Of a DNA stretch of 64,000 bases, positions 35,913 through 46,911 are shown piece by piece. Origin of the DNA: Asterias amurensis (Eukaryota; Echinodermata; Asteroidea; Forcipulatida; Asteriidae); the NCBI RefSeq assembly GCF_032118995.1, contig NC_092648.1:24394059-24458058 (forward strand), in the 5' to 3' direction. The notes under the pieces are model-generated. The model saw nothing but the letters and a program-made list of their open reading frames with translations. It ran no database searches and was not told the origin of the DNA. A program made the translations under genes and the position numbers. Numbering within the stretch: position 1 is the first letter of the stretch; the number at the start of each line of letters is the position of its first letter.

Positions 35913-38121
35913 TTACTTCTTGCGTTTCTTTCTGGATGAAGGTTCTCCCTCTTGTTGGCCCTCAGTATGCCTTTTGTCAGCATGCTTGCTCTTCTTCTTC
36001 TTCTTTGTTGCCATACTTGCTGGAACAACCACACCTTCAGTCCCCTCTGGTCTTCCTACAGGCTCCACCGCTTTACCAAACCTTGACACAAATTCTTTCA
36101 CAGCCTGTGTTTTGTCAGGGCGAGTTACCTTTGCTGTTAGATATCCAGGATTTGCCTTCAGCTCCGGGTACTTGGCTCTGGTGTCTGCCCCAGCTGCGCA
36201 GAGTAACAGAACCTTTTCCATGATCCTCTTGCTGAAATCTATAATGTAATAAAATCAATTATAAGGACACAACCCACAAAGTGCACATAAAACTTCATGT
36301 GGATTTGCCTAATCAATTGGTTAACTTTGATGCATGCAAAATATTGCTAAAGGAATGTGAAGGGTGAAAAACTAGGCGCAAATTGTGAAACAAGGAAAAT
36401 TTTATACACAAAAATAAGGGGGTGCCCCCAAAACAAAGAAGTTGTTCATTTGAAATAAACTGTAAAAAAAGGAGACTTGAACATCAACTGTATCTTACAG
36501 AAATTTAGTCTTTGTACTGTGCCCCAAATAAAAAGTAAAAATTACTTAGATCAGTTGAAGTTTATTTGCATAGAAATTATTAATCAGGACAAGAACACCT
36601 CTTGTGCCAGCATATGTATGTACTTGCACACAACCATGCACTTACTGTGAGTGGCCTTTATGAGCACCTTCCTGACAGTATATCCCCCCGTGGTCTGCTT
36701 GGCCCTTGGATAGCGAATGCTGAATGCTGGATTGCCCTCCCTGTCCATGGCCTGTGCCCTGTTGGTGTTCTCGTTGAAATGAAGCGCAGCAAGGTATATT
36801 CTGAAATAAACAAGGATGTACTTGTATGATAAAATGCATGGTGTTGCAGTATGTACTGCCAAAACCTTGGCCGAACCTTTAAATGAAAGCTAGTGGAATG
36901 CACAAAATACTAATGCACTGTACAGGTACATTTTGTTTTTACACCTTAATCATCCAACCTAAAAGTTTCACCCAATTATGATCTACTCTTTGAAAAATTG
37001 CAAAAATCAAGGGCAGGTCCCATAAATTAGTTAGGGGGGTCAGGCCCATAGTTATTCTTTCTAGTCAATTCCCCATCCCACAGCTTCTAAGGCATACACT
37101 ACAGATAGCCTTGGGAGATCTGCAGTGCACCTCAACACCCCCCCCCCCCCCCCGCAACCACCCTCTAAAGTATATGGTTAAACCTAGTATGTAGACCAAA
37201 TTTGCTCACCTGCATAACATGCCCTCATACGAAAATGAAAACATCTTAGGCGCGTACTGGTTAATAACCGAGTGGAAGCCTTCCACCGAGGATGTCTGCA
37301 TGGATGGCGACAACATTTTCACATCCTTTCTTGTCCACGTGCTGTCCAGAATGGCTGCAACTTTCTTGGCAGAAGCCGACCCTGAAAAATATTCAACAAA
37401 AGGTGTACAAACCTTTAGTGACAAATACAGTGTCTGCTGGTCCATGAGAGAACAGTTTTAAAATTCAATTACTTCAAGCTGAATGAAGTCCATGGCATGG
37501 CATTGACTTAAAAAAAAAAATAGAAAAAATTTTCAGATAAATTTTTGTATTAATTACTGTTAAATTTACAACCGCATTGAAACTTTCCCCAATGACCATG
37601 ATTATGAATAATTGGACAAACGAAATCGGTGGTTTGTACATACCCTTGCTCTTTCCCTTTTGAGGTATGCACCCCCAGAGCGCTTACGAGGATCTGTACT
37701 CCATGTCTTCTCTGCGGTGCTTGTGCTAGGGCCGGGCTCATCCGACTGAGTCTGCACATCGGCGGACGTCGAAGGAATTCCCGTCGAAGTACTCGGTGTC
37801 GGACGTTGATGCATGACCGATACTGTTGGTTGCTTGGGATGATGCTTGGGACATACCCAACTTTAAGTCTGAACCGAAATGGCAAGCCAAGACTTCGCTT
37901 GTTCTTAACTGTTTCGTCAATACAATCATCGGTGAAGTGAGCCGGCCGAGCAGACAAAAGATGAACTACCTACATGTAGTGTGAAGTCGGAACGTGTGTT
38001 GTTGACGAAACGAACTCATGCTCGCTGGTAGTGCACTATCTTGGGGAAACAACAACCAAAATACTTCGGGATTTTTCAGTATATTACGTGTGCACCCGCC
38101 TACAACACACGATTTGGGCAT
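35913..38121 (-). pseudogene. THAP-domain / Kolobok-type transposase gene, core deleted
   Basis: Minus strand. Exon 1 (38121-37644) opens MPKSCVVGGC and has FPQD, matching the start of a C2CH THAP zinc finger. The rest of the finger (VRFVNNTRSDF, then AHFTDDC) lies in other frames, so the finger is interrupted at least twice. A Ser/Thr/Pro-rich linker follows, ending at a GTATGT donor. Exons 2-4 (37381-37210, 36800-36646, 36238-35913) are open and phase-matched: LSPSMQTSSVEGFHSVINQY, APKMFSFSYEGMLCR, IYLAALHFNENTNRAQA, then a Lys-rich tail. This is the C-terminal signature of THAP transposases whose full proteins have a DDE core before it. Only about 260 bases separate exon 1 from exon 2 and their phases disagree, so the catalytic exons are missing. 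Confidence 0.75.
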
Positions 38122-38288
38122 TTTGATAGTGTCGGCACTGAACTTTAGATACACAAATCGAAGATTAAATTATACTAAACTGGGATACAACCAGAGGATA
38201 AAATTGTGAGCCCGCATCGCTACGGCGAAAACAAAGCATACACACACACGTTGAAGCTCCTAGTGTACTTCCGCGTCACGTGACTCGA

Positions 38289-38303
38289 TCTCCTTTATGA
38301 CGT
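38289..38303 (-). promoter_or_regulatory. Subterminal CRE-like motif, right end
   Basis: Perfect inverted copy of the left-end 15-mer, 208 bases from the right terminus and about 170 bases before the ATG of the THAP gene. A CACGTGA box lies next to it at about 38275-38282. Confidence 0.6.
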
Positions 38304-38752
38304 TTTTGGGGTCACGTGCATATCATTATCTCAATGTCCTACTTTTACGTTTTGGGGGCAGAGGGGGTCATGCGAGTGCTAGGGTTGTCGCTTCTTTTTC
38401 AAGGTCAAATACACAGATAATGGTAAAGTAATATTTTATTTGGAATCAGTAGGGCTTGTTTTATAAAGTATATGTGTTTCCGTCCCTCAAAGCTATCATT
38501 TTTCACGGCCTTTAAAAAAAAAAAAAAAAACTTGCAATTAATATTAAAACAATAACATTTTTTATGTTAATTTTTTGTATTACTATATGAACTATTTTTA
38601 ACTTGTAAATGTACTTTTTCGCCCTGCTTGGCCGCCAGTGCAGTGAATAAATAAAACAACAACTTTGAGTTTGATTCAAAGCAAATAGAAGAATACAAAC
38701 CATGGAGAACAGACCTAGGCCTATACATAGAACAATGTGAAACTACTCTTAA

Positions 38753-39265
38753 AGTCACCTGGAAGTGGTATTTTTTCAAAATATGCTTTTGTCACTAATA
38801 TATGTGTTTTGATGAGTGGAATGTGAATAAACAGTTAACTAAGGTTTAAAAAAAATCAGTTCTTATGTTTAATACAAATTTAAGAGTAGACCCCGACCCG
38901 AGAGGGCGCTGTTCGTGACGTCAATCGAGGCAGTCGTGAGTTTGTAAGTTTAAAAAAAAAATGGTTTTTTTCCGGCAATGCAGACCAGGTGTATTGCTGC
39001 TGAATGCAGAAAAACACTTTTTGAAATGTACCAACTCACGACTTGGACGTACATGAACTTTGCACGTGTGTTTACTATACGAATTGCAGGCAAAGTCTGC
39101 CTCGAATGACGTCACAAAAGGGGTAGGCGGAGTCAGCCCCCAAACAACTTTATATATTTTTTAAATATATAAATCGTGACAAACAATTACTAAAAAAATT
39201 GTTTTATTGTTCGTAATCATATACTCTTATGTTTGAAAGGACAAAAATTCTTTTTCCAGGTGACT
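38753..39265. mobile_element. TTAA MITE, family 4 (AGTCACCTGGAA ends)
   Basis: Perfect ends AGTCACCTGGAA / TTCCAGGTGACT flanked by TTAA. Internal inverted blocks GTGACGTCAATCGAGGCAG and CTGCCTCGAATGACGTCAC give a nested hairpin. No coding capacity. Confidence 0.9.
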
Positions 39266-41521
39266 TTAATGGTTATGATGTTTACTCACGGAGTCCCGCT
39301 GCTTGTGAAATCAGTTTGCTAAATTCAATTTTGAAAATTAAGTTTGGCTAAAAAATGATTGCATTCTTGGCAAAATGTTTACACATCACTGAGTCCTGCT
39401 GATTGTGAAACCGGTCTGTTTATAGGAGTTGCTTCCAATTTTGAAAATTAAGTTTGGCTAGATGGTTCTATACGTGGGAAAGATGTTTACCCACGGCGTC
39501 ATTCTTTTGTTGTCCGTTGCTCATATCGGGGTGTATTGTCTTGTATTTTGTTTTGTACTGTTATGGCAAATAAAATCATAGTAATAATAATTTTGCAGTT
39601 TTTAGTTTCCCCTCGTTTTTTAGGTTTTTGTTTTTGTTGTTGCTGGTAATGAGATTTGATAAAATCCATCCCTTGTGTTTTTCCTTATGTTTTGACAAGA
39701 ACATTACAAAAGAACACATCAATTTAACTGAAAGCCCCAGAAGGTCATATTTAAAAGAAAATAATTTCAAAACATGTTGATCTTCTTATTTCTGTTCGAG
39801 AAAAGATAAACATTCCGGAGGCAATAAACCAGCGCAATTTCCTCTTACACAATTCAGATAAATATTGTTTAAAAAAAGAATTTTCAAAAAGGGCCATTGC
39901 TTGTCAATCACATCAGCCTATATTTTGTTCAAAGGACAATCTATGATATTGTATTGTATATTTCTCTTAATATTTTCTTTATGGAGCTGGTCTGCTATTG
40001 TAATTGCCTGCAAAGGATGGTTAAAGTTTTTTGAATTGAATTGAATTGAATGAATTGAATATTTGTGCTCACGAAACCAATTCGGGCAATAGACTGTTTC
40101 GGGCGCACTGTGATTTCGAGCGCTATATAAATATTATGACCTTTCGGTACACGTGAAAACTACTTTAAAAAGATGTCCATGTTTATGGGATCCATAGTTC
40201 GGCGCTCCGTACGCATGCCTCTTTTAATAAAGGGTTCTGATACCATTTGTAAATCAAGTTTTCGACCATACCATGAATTCCTACTCTGCGTTTTAGTGGA
40301 AGAAAATTGTCAGAATTATCAACAGCTTTCCGTTGCTCAATACACAAAAAAGCCTTCAGGCCACATAAAAAAAATTGTTGATCGTCCCCGCCCGACCGTT
40401 CAAAACCCCCCGACCCCATTTTTTTTAATCATAAAAAACAACCTTTTCAGCTGATATTTTTTTCAAAATGTACAGGTTTGAAAAGATGTTTAAAGAAGGT
40501 GGTTATTCATGTTGGTAAAGCAAGAACAATTCTTCAAATATTTACTTGGGCTACACTGTACTTAGTTGTTTGAAAAAGTTTACAGAAAATGTCATTTTGT
40601 AATTTTAAATTTGTTTGACAAAACTATTGAAAGCATCAACGAACACACAAACCCTCTGTTTTATAGTGATTGTGATGATTTCTTTATTCTTGATTTCATA
40701 TTTGGCATGTCAAAAAAAAAAAACTCCCTCCCTCCCCCATCCGCAAAAAAGGACGATCAACAATTTTTTTGTATGTGGCCTTATGATGATATGTTGCTGA
40801 GTAATTACCAAACGTGTCCAATGCCTTATAATTTCATGGTTATTAGTTAAAGAATGAACCACTGCAAATAACATAATGGTATGGGGCCACACCCTTGCAA
40901 ATCTTCCCAAATTTGATTCTTATTGCGTCTGAAAAAAACCCACTAATGCAAGAACCAAGACGGTTTGTTCAAGGACGGTCAAAACTTTAAAAAGAATTTA
41001 AAAATATCATGAGAAAATTTGTCATACTTTTCTTTCCAAAGTCGATGGAAACATAAACTTATAGTCCAAAAGCGCCCGCATAACCACTTATCTACCATGA
41101 ATAGTATGGTTATAAGCAAATCTCCAGTCACCCAGCAATACAAGCAGATGCAGTTTTATACACAAAGGCAAAATTTGACATAATTTAGTTTTCAACTTGA
41201 TAACTGGTTAATCCCCTTTTGTCAGGAGAGTGACAATACCGTACTTTTGAGTCATTCAAAGTTGGTGAGAAAAACAAGTACAATTTGAGCGAATAGTAAT
41301 TACCGCGACAATTTGAAATGCTTGTAATAGTAAAGGTTGTAATGCTTGCAGTTAGAGTCTGATTAAACCATGGTCTCTCTACAGAGAATAGTCCACGTGG
41401 CCCTATCTCTGTTAGCACACACTGCGAACAAAAGGTAATTAAATATGACAAACCAAGTCACTATATTGCCTGTTGCAGATCAATCCACGTGATCTTTTGG
41501 CTTCGCACGTGCGCGATGCAG
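39266..41521. other. Intergenic, repeat-rich, no gene recognised
   Basis: A (TTGAA)n-type retroelement tail is at 40030-40063. An inverted repeat pairs GCCACATAAAAAAAATTGTT near 40361 with sequence near 40760-40783, and probably delimits a decayed foldback element. Low-complexity A and C runs; no supported gene. Confidence 0.5.
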
Positions 41522-41527
41522 TATAAG
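41486..41527 (+). promoter_or_regulatory. Putative promoter of the GPCR gene
   Basis: Two CACGTG E-boxes (41486-41491 and 41506-41511) precede TATAAGTA at 41522, 54 bases before the ATG. The spacing suits a TATA promoter with a short 5' UTR. Confidence 0.5.
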
Positions 41528-41575
41528 TAGTCTTAGCCCTAAAGCCAAACCATAGTAAGACTTAAGAGAGCAGAC

Positions 41576-42538
41576 ATGGAGAGTGAAGGTACCACTGCCC
41601 CGTGGTTTAACATACTAAGGTGTGTGCTGTTTGGTATCACGGCCATCCTCATCATCGGTGGTAACACAGTGTGTCTTCTCGTACTACGGCGTGTCAAAAA
41701 GATCCACGCGGTAACCAGGCTCTTTATGGCGTCACTTGCAGCCTCCGATCTCCTCAACGGTATCTTTGTGACTACTCCCTTGATCGTGTCCTCGGCCATG
41801 GATCGCTGGCCGTACGGTGAAGTTGCCTGTGATATCTACGGTATCGGCAAATATCTCTGCTATTACTCCGGGCTGTTCTCATTGATCGCAGTCACAGTGG
41901 AGCGATACATCATGGTCGTTGCACCTCTACGATACCAACACATCGTAACCATAGAGCGTGCTTGGAAAAGTTTGATTGGTATATGGGGCCTCAGCATCGC
42001 TATCATGATACTGTATGGCTTTGGAGTCAACTGGAAAGGAGAAATAGACGACGAGGAGGACAACTGCAGTCTCGGTGTCACCAACGGGGACTTCTGGTAC
42101 TACTCGGTGCGTTACGGAGAGTTGATGTTCATCGTAATTCCAGTTCTTCTCGTCACGGTATTGTACACGCACATGTGGTTGAAAGCCCGTCATCACATAC
42201 GCGGTGCAGGAATGGACCGAACCACTGAGCAGAGACAAGCCGATAAATCCCGTCAAGTCAACCGTAAAGCTGTGGTCACTTTCCTCATCGTCACAACGGC
42301 TTTCTCCGTGGCCTGGGCGCCGGCTGCAACCCGAAAGCTCTACAAGTTGATCACTGGAAACTCTGATACGTACTACACAGAATTCATTGCCCGGATGGCC
42401 ATGCTGACCAACAGCTGGTTAAATCTCTTCATTTACTACATGCGTAATAGCTACTTCAGAGAAACTGCAAAACGATACTTCAGGTTGTACTCGCGTTGCT
42501 GCCGCAGAGCAACGCCTGTAGTTACCCCGGCATCTTAA
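41576..42538 (+). CDS. Class A (rhodopsin-like) G-protein-coupled receptor, intronless
   Basis: A single exon of 320 codons with seven hydrophobic segments. TM1 carries GNTVCLLVL, TM2 LAASDLL, TM3 ends in the ERY motif (VERYIMVVAPLRY) used for G-protein coupling, TM6 carries FSVAWAP (FxxxWxP), and TM7 carries NSWLNLFIYY, where the usual NPxxY proline is Leu. Cysteines before TM3 (ACDIYG) and in extracellular loop 2 (DNCSLG) can form the conserved disulfide. A short basic, Cys-rich tail (RLYSRCCRRATP) may be palmitoylated. The ligand is unknown; the sequence is of the aminergic/opsin/peptide-like alpha class without a diagnostic pocket Asp that I can place. Echinoderms have many such lineage-specific intronless receptors. 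Confidence 0.9.
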   Translation: MESEGTTAPWFNILRCVLFGITAILIIGGNTVCLLVLRRVKKIHAVTRLFMASLAASDLLNGIFVTTPLIVSSAMDRWPYGEVACDIYGIGKYLCYYSGLFSLIAVTVERYIMVVAPLRYQHIVTIERAWKSLIGIWGLSIAIMILYGFGVNWKGEIDDEEDNCSLGVTNGDFWYYSVRYGELMFIVIPVLLVTVLYTHMWLKARHHIRGAGMDRTTEQRQADKSRQVNRKAVVTFLIVTTAFSVAWAPAATRKLYKLITGNSDTYYTEFIARMAMLTNSWLNLFIYYMRNSYFRETAKRYFRLYSRCCRRATPVVTPAS

Positions 42539-42735
42539 TACATCACCACTATAAAGTCAAATGATGACAGTGTTTAGTATGTGTACACTTTAGTGATGGG
42601 CTTGATTGATCAGAGTTGCATATCATTCACGAATGCTAAGCGAAGTGTGAAATGTCAAAATACAAATCACTATGGTAATGCAGAAAACTAAAGATGAATC
42701 ATAGTGCTTTGTGAAGCAAGAGGGGACAACTTATG

Positions 42736-43125
42736 GGGGGACACGTTGCATTGGATCGTGCGAGTTGGTCTATGAAAAGCGTTTTAAACCGTTTGTTATG
42801 AAATGCATAATGGTTGGAAAGATGATTACAAGAAGTAGAATAAAATGATTCACACAAATGCCTCAAAATTGTACGGTTTCCTTATACGTCGTGACGCGTG
42901 AACTGCTACTTGGCACGCCATTTTGTGGCGTCAAACTTTTGACTCCACAAAATGGCCGACCGGGTTAGTTCGCATGCGCAAAGAAAACCGTGCAATGTCG
43001 AGGCCTATTTGTGTGGATCGTTACATTCTACTTTAAAAACATCTTTCCAACCAAATGCATTTAATCACAAACGGTTTTAAACGGTTTCCATAGACCAACT
43101 CGCCCGATCCAAGGCAACGTGTCCC
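42736..43125. mobile_element. TTAA-class MITE, family 1, diverged
   Basis: Ends GGGGACACGTTGC and GGCAACGTGTCCC; central palindrome CGCCATTTTGTGGCGTCAAA / TTGACTCCACAAAATGG. More diverged than the other full-length copies. Confidence 0.85.
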
Positions 43126-43333
43126 TAACTTTGGGAATTACAACTTTTTGGTGCAAAAGTGACGTCATAATTCGAACGTTACATAAAGTGATGTTGAGGC
43201 TTTAAACTGTTTTTGTTTAAGTAATAGTAAACTTGCGGGTACAACAATGTTTTAATTCTCTGTTGAGGGAGTGTTGGCTGTGAAAAGTACCTGTTTGGTC
43301 TCGACGCTTCGAACATTACTCTACTCATCTCAT

Positions 43334-43440
43334 GAAGACACACAACAGAACATACTGTTCGAAACGTCGATACCAAATCGGCTCTTTACAGAGCCAAAAC
43401 TCCATCAAAGGAGAATAAAATAAATACACTGTTGTACCGG
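43334..43440 (+). mobile_element. Penelope-like 3'-end fragment with hammerhead-like motif
   Basis: TGAAGACACACAACAG, a short loop and CTGTTCGAAACGTCG repeat the stem-GAAA-CGTC layout of 3600 and 52812, followed by GGCTC/GAGCC hairpin sequence and a CACTGTTGTACCGGCAAG end. Confidence 0.5.
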
Positions 43441-43930
43441 CAAGTTTATTAATTATTAATATTGTTTATTCTTCACGTTAAATTAGTCTACACTATATTC
43501 AGTTACTGAATTATGTAAAAGTGCACGAAACAACTATACTTCAAGCTTTGATTCAAGCATAAATTTCTTAATATCATTCTTGGTGATTCTTATTGGTGAA
43601 GTAAGTGCAAACCAAATGCCAAATTCAAGTGCAAATTTCATTTCATGACTCATTGAATATGATCGGAGGAATTAACTAAACACATTAATTTAACATTTTG
43701 TAAACCCAGCAACCGAAGCTTCTTTTTTTTGTGAGCGAAATTCCAATCCTAAATGCATTTTTGTTGCTTTATGTTGCGTTCACGAAATCGAAATATAGTT
43801 AAACCAACCGCAAGTGTTTCTCGATATCCTATAGAAAACACTGGATATCCTCTTGACATTTTCGGATGGTTTTTGGTACATAATAACTGGACATACAAGT
43901 CGAAACAGTGCGTAGAAACTGTTCTGCTAG
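43441..43930. other. No gene recognised
   Basis: AT-rich intergenic sequence. Confidence 0.5.
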
Positions 43931-44131
43931 TAAAGACAATGTACACTTTTGGTAATTGTCAAAAACCAGTCAGTCTTCTCACTTGGTGTATCTCAACATA
44001 TGCATAAAATAACAAACATCACTACACAGAGGGAGCCGTTTCTCCAAATGTTTTATACTATCTACCTCTCGCCATTACTCGTCACTAAGTGAGGTTTTAT
44101 GCTGAAAATTATTTTAAGTAATCCACTGCCT
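43931..44131 (-). mobile_element. TTAA MITE, family 2, internally deleted
   Basis: Carries both outer parts of a reverse-oriented family-2 element but lacks the central GAGACC region. Ends CCACTGCCT, then the TTAA shared with the next element. Confidence 0.75.
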
Positions 44132-44135
44132 TTAA

Positions 44136-44503
44136 AGGCACTGACACCTTTGTTAAATGTGAAAGACCAGTATTCTCACTTGCTGTAGCCCAACGTTATG
44201 CACAAGAATAACAAATCCGTGAAAACTTTGACTCAATTGGTCTTTTGAAGTTGCAAGAGAATAATACAAAAACACCCTTTCTGCGCATATATGTGTGCGC
44301 TTTAGATGCCTTATAAATTAGGCTTCAAGCCTGAAGCCTTTTAATTATTTGAGTGACAATTACCTCCTTCTCAAAAACAATGTTACCTCAGAGAGAGCCG
44401 TTTCTCACAATGTTTTATATTATCAACAGCTCCCCATTGTTTGTTATCAAGTAAGTCTCTTGACATTTGTTTTGAGTATAATTACCAATCGTGTTCGGTG
44501 CCT
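44136..44503 (-). mobile_element. TTAA MITE, family 2b
   Basis: TTAA on both sides (44132-44135, 44504-44507); ends AGGCACTGACACC and GTTCGGTGCCT. Back to back with the preceding MITE. Confidence 0.82.
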
Positions 44504-44726
44504 TTAAAAATAAGCACAATACCAGTCGTGTAAGTGACATGGTAATTTGACAGATAACCTTATTCCGGGCAGTATAATATTTTTTACTGTTTGTGCCGAA
44601 GTAGCTTCATTAGGTCAGGCCTGTATATTTGCATTTTGATCCTAACTGTCATTATGTGCAATTAAGTCGTAATCCGGTGCAAACACTGAGTCTTGCTTGG
44701 GCCTTTATAATTGGGTGCAGTATTAA

Positions 44727-45072
44727 AGGCTGTGGACACTATGGGTAATTACTCAAAATAATTATTAGCATAAAACCTTACTTGGTGACGAGTAAACGAC
44801 TCCCTCTGAAGTGACATAGTTTTCGAGAAAGAAGAAATTTTCCACGAATTTGATTTCGAGACCTCAGGTTTAGAATTTGAGGTCGAAATCAAGCATCTAA
44901 AAGCACACAACTTCGTGTGACAAGGGTGTTTTTCTTTTCTTTTATAGTTATCTCGCAACTCCGACGACCAATCGAGCTCAAATTTTCACAGGTTTTTTTA
45001 CTTTAAGCATATGTTGAGACACACCAAGTGAGAAGACTGGTCTTTGACAATTACCAATAGTGTCCACCGTCT
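44727..45072 (+). mobile_element. TTAA MITE, family 2
   Basis: TTAA on both sides; ends AGGCTGTGGACACTATGG and AGTGTCCACCGTCT. Confidence 0.87.
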
Positions 45073-45076
45073 TTAA

Positions 45077-45964
45077 TGATCATTGAGATGTTGATTATAA
45101 TTATTCAATGGATTGGTTGCTGAAGCCATAGCAAGAACCAAGAGCTTAAAATGATAATGATTATTAGTATAATAATGCGTGTTTGAAACATCGAGAAAAA
45201 TGAAACACTGTGCTCACCAGTTATAAATGGCTAAGACACAGGTGTCTTCTGGTTTCGGCGTCAAAGTTTGAAGAAACGCTCTATATGCAAAGGCCAAGCC
45301 GTGCAGTATACTTGCGTACGACTTGATTTAAAATGTATGTCCCCATATGGTAAATCTAAAGACGTTCTATTTCTTATAAGGAATCTCTTAGACTGATACA
45401 TGTTCAACTTGCTAGTTATGATAACTAATGATAGCCAAATTCATTTGAAACATATATATTTAAAATTATTACAAAATTTCAAAGTGTGGTTTGACAAGAC
45501 GCTTGTGGTGATATGGGCCGTGTGTTATAGGTTTATCACCATTCCATTCTCCACTGCCTTTAAAACCATAAAGCCACTGGACAGCCCGGGTGTCTAAAGC
45601 GAAACATGCGGTTGGATGAAACCTCGCCATATATAGCTTGAGTTGGTATAAAATAAGTAACATCATTAGTCATTAGGTCGCACTGGTCAATCCATCTAGT
45701 TGGTTATAGATTATTAATCCCGTCTTCAGTAGAACTGTTGCTTTGTAAAATGTCGATAAATAATTTTAGCACTTGCACAACAAAACGCCCGTTTGTGAAG
45801 AAAATGAAATTGCCTATCAAAATGATGATAATGTCAAAAACTAAAGCCTTCGCAAATCAGGGTGAGCAATGAGACAAGTAAGATCCTTAAAAAGCTGCGT
45901 TCATTTTAACCATAAGAAAGAAAGATTCGCCATAAGATGCATTCATTGTTCCCAGTTGACTTAA
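45077..45964. other. No gene recognised
   Basis: Intergenic; no repeat or frame that I can identify. Confidence 0.45.
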
Positions 45965-46332
45965 ATGCAGTGGACACTATTGGTAATTACTCAAAATAAT
46001 TATTAGCATAAAACATTTCTTGGTGACGAGTAATGGGGAAAGGTCGATGGTATTAAACATTGTGAGAAACGGCTCCCTCTGAAGTGCCATAGTTTTTCAG
46101 AAAGAAGTAATTTTCCACGAATTTGATTTCGAGACCTCAAGTTTAGAATTTGAGGTCTCGAAATCAACCATCTAACTTCGTGTGACAAGGGTGTTTTTTC
46201 TTTCATTATTATCTCTCAACTTCGATGACCGATTTAGCTCAAATTTTCACAGGTTTGTTATTGTATGCATATGTTGAGATACACCAACTGTGAAGGCTAG
46301 TCTTTGAACTTTACCAATAGTGTCCACTGCCT
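45965..46332 (+). mobile_element. TTAA MITE, family 2
   Basis: TTAA left, TTCA right; ends ATGCAGTGGACACTATTGG and AGTGTCCACTGCCT. Confidence 0.85.
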
Positions 46333-46762
46333 TTCATAATTTTTAGCACATATACCGATAACGACACAAATTGTACATAAATAATAAGCCTTGGCTATCC
46401 TTTGAAAATTGAACCCAGACAGTGTTCATGGTTTGTGCGATTGACCATTCAAATAGCCAGAGGAAACCTAGACCCGATCTGTTGCGTGGGTTAGGAAAAA
46501 ATTGACAAAAAATGCAGTTTTTAGAATAACACACATTGCCCCCTTAATTTTGACAAAGCATGAACTTTATAATCTATATTTTATCTATTCGTTATTCAAA
46601 TCTTTGGTTATACACATCTTAAGATGTGTAGAACAAGACCCTTACCAACGAAAACAATGATAATTACATCATTATAAAAAGTAGATTTCACCGAGTGACT
46701 TAAAATCAGTGAACTTCTGTAGCCTAATCAAAATAATGCCTGTATCCTAAGATACCGACCCT

Positions 46763-46911
46763 GCCGTCGATTTCACAAAGAGTTAGGACTCGTCTTGTCT
46801 CGAGTTCTTAGGATTAATCTTAAGGTCTGCATGCAGTAGTGCAGGGTTGGGACTCGTCCTAAAGTCCTAAGATTAGTCATCAGTTAGGAAGAGTTTTGTG
46901 AAAGCGACGGC
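46763..46911. mobile_element. Short palindromic MITE (GCCGTCG-TTTCACAAA ends)
   Basis: 149 bases with ends GCCGTCGATTTCACAAAG and TTTTGTGAAAGCGACGGC; the interior repeats TTAGGACTCGTC-type strings on both arms. Confidence 0.7.

Larger units (their letters stand above)
32758..38511. mobile_element. Kolobok-like TTAA DNA transposon carrying a P2X7-ballast-domain gene
   Basis: 5754 bases flanked by TTAA (32754-32757, 38512-38515). The termini are inverted: left AGTGCGTGGAAAATGA, right end read inward AGGCCGTGAAAAATGA, with 3 mismatches in 16. Copy 1 keeps the empty site CAAGCTTTAAAAAA near 7711 with matching sequence on both sides. Two genes point inward from the two ends: a P2X7-domain gene (+) and a THAP/transposase-like gene (-). 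The 15-base string ACGTCATAAAGGAGA occurs about 200 bases inside each end in inverted orientation. TTAA targets plus a THAP N-terminus are features of the Kolobok superfamily; piggyBac also uses TTAA but lacks THAP. The transposase is core-deleted, so the copy would need help in trans. Confidence 0.88.
21766..38623 (+). repeat. Segmental duplication, copy 2 (pairs with 1-7827)
   Basis: Begins inside the intron before exon 4 of gene C at the point matching window base 1, and ends at about 38623. It is longer than copy 1 mainly because of post-duplication insertions: a family-1 MITE, a 606-base TIR element, a Penelope-like element and the 5.75-kb P2X7-domain transposon. Confidence 0.95.

Noticed and set aside
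41863-42256. Antisense and +2 frames in the GPCR
   Set aside because: Overlap a clearly coding single exon.
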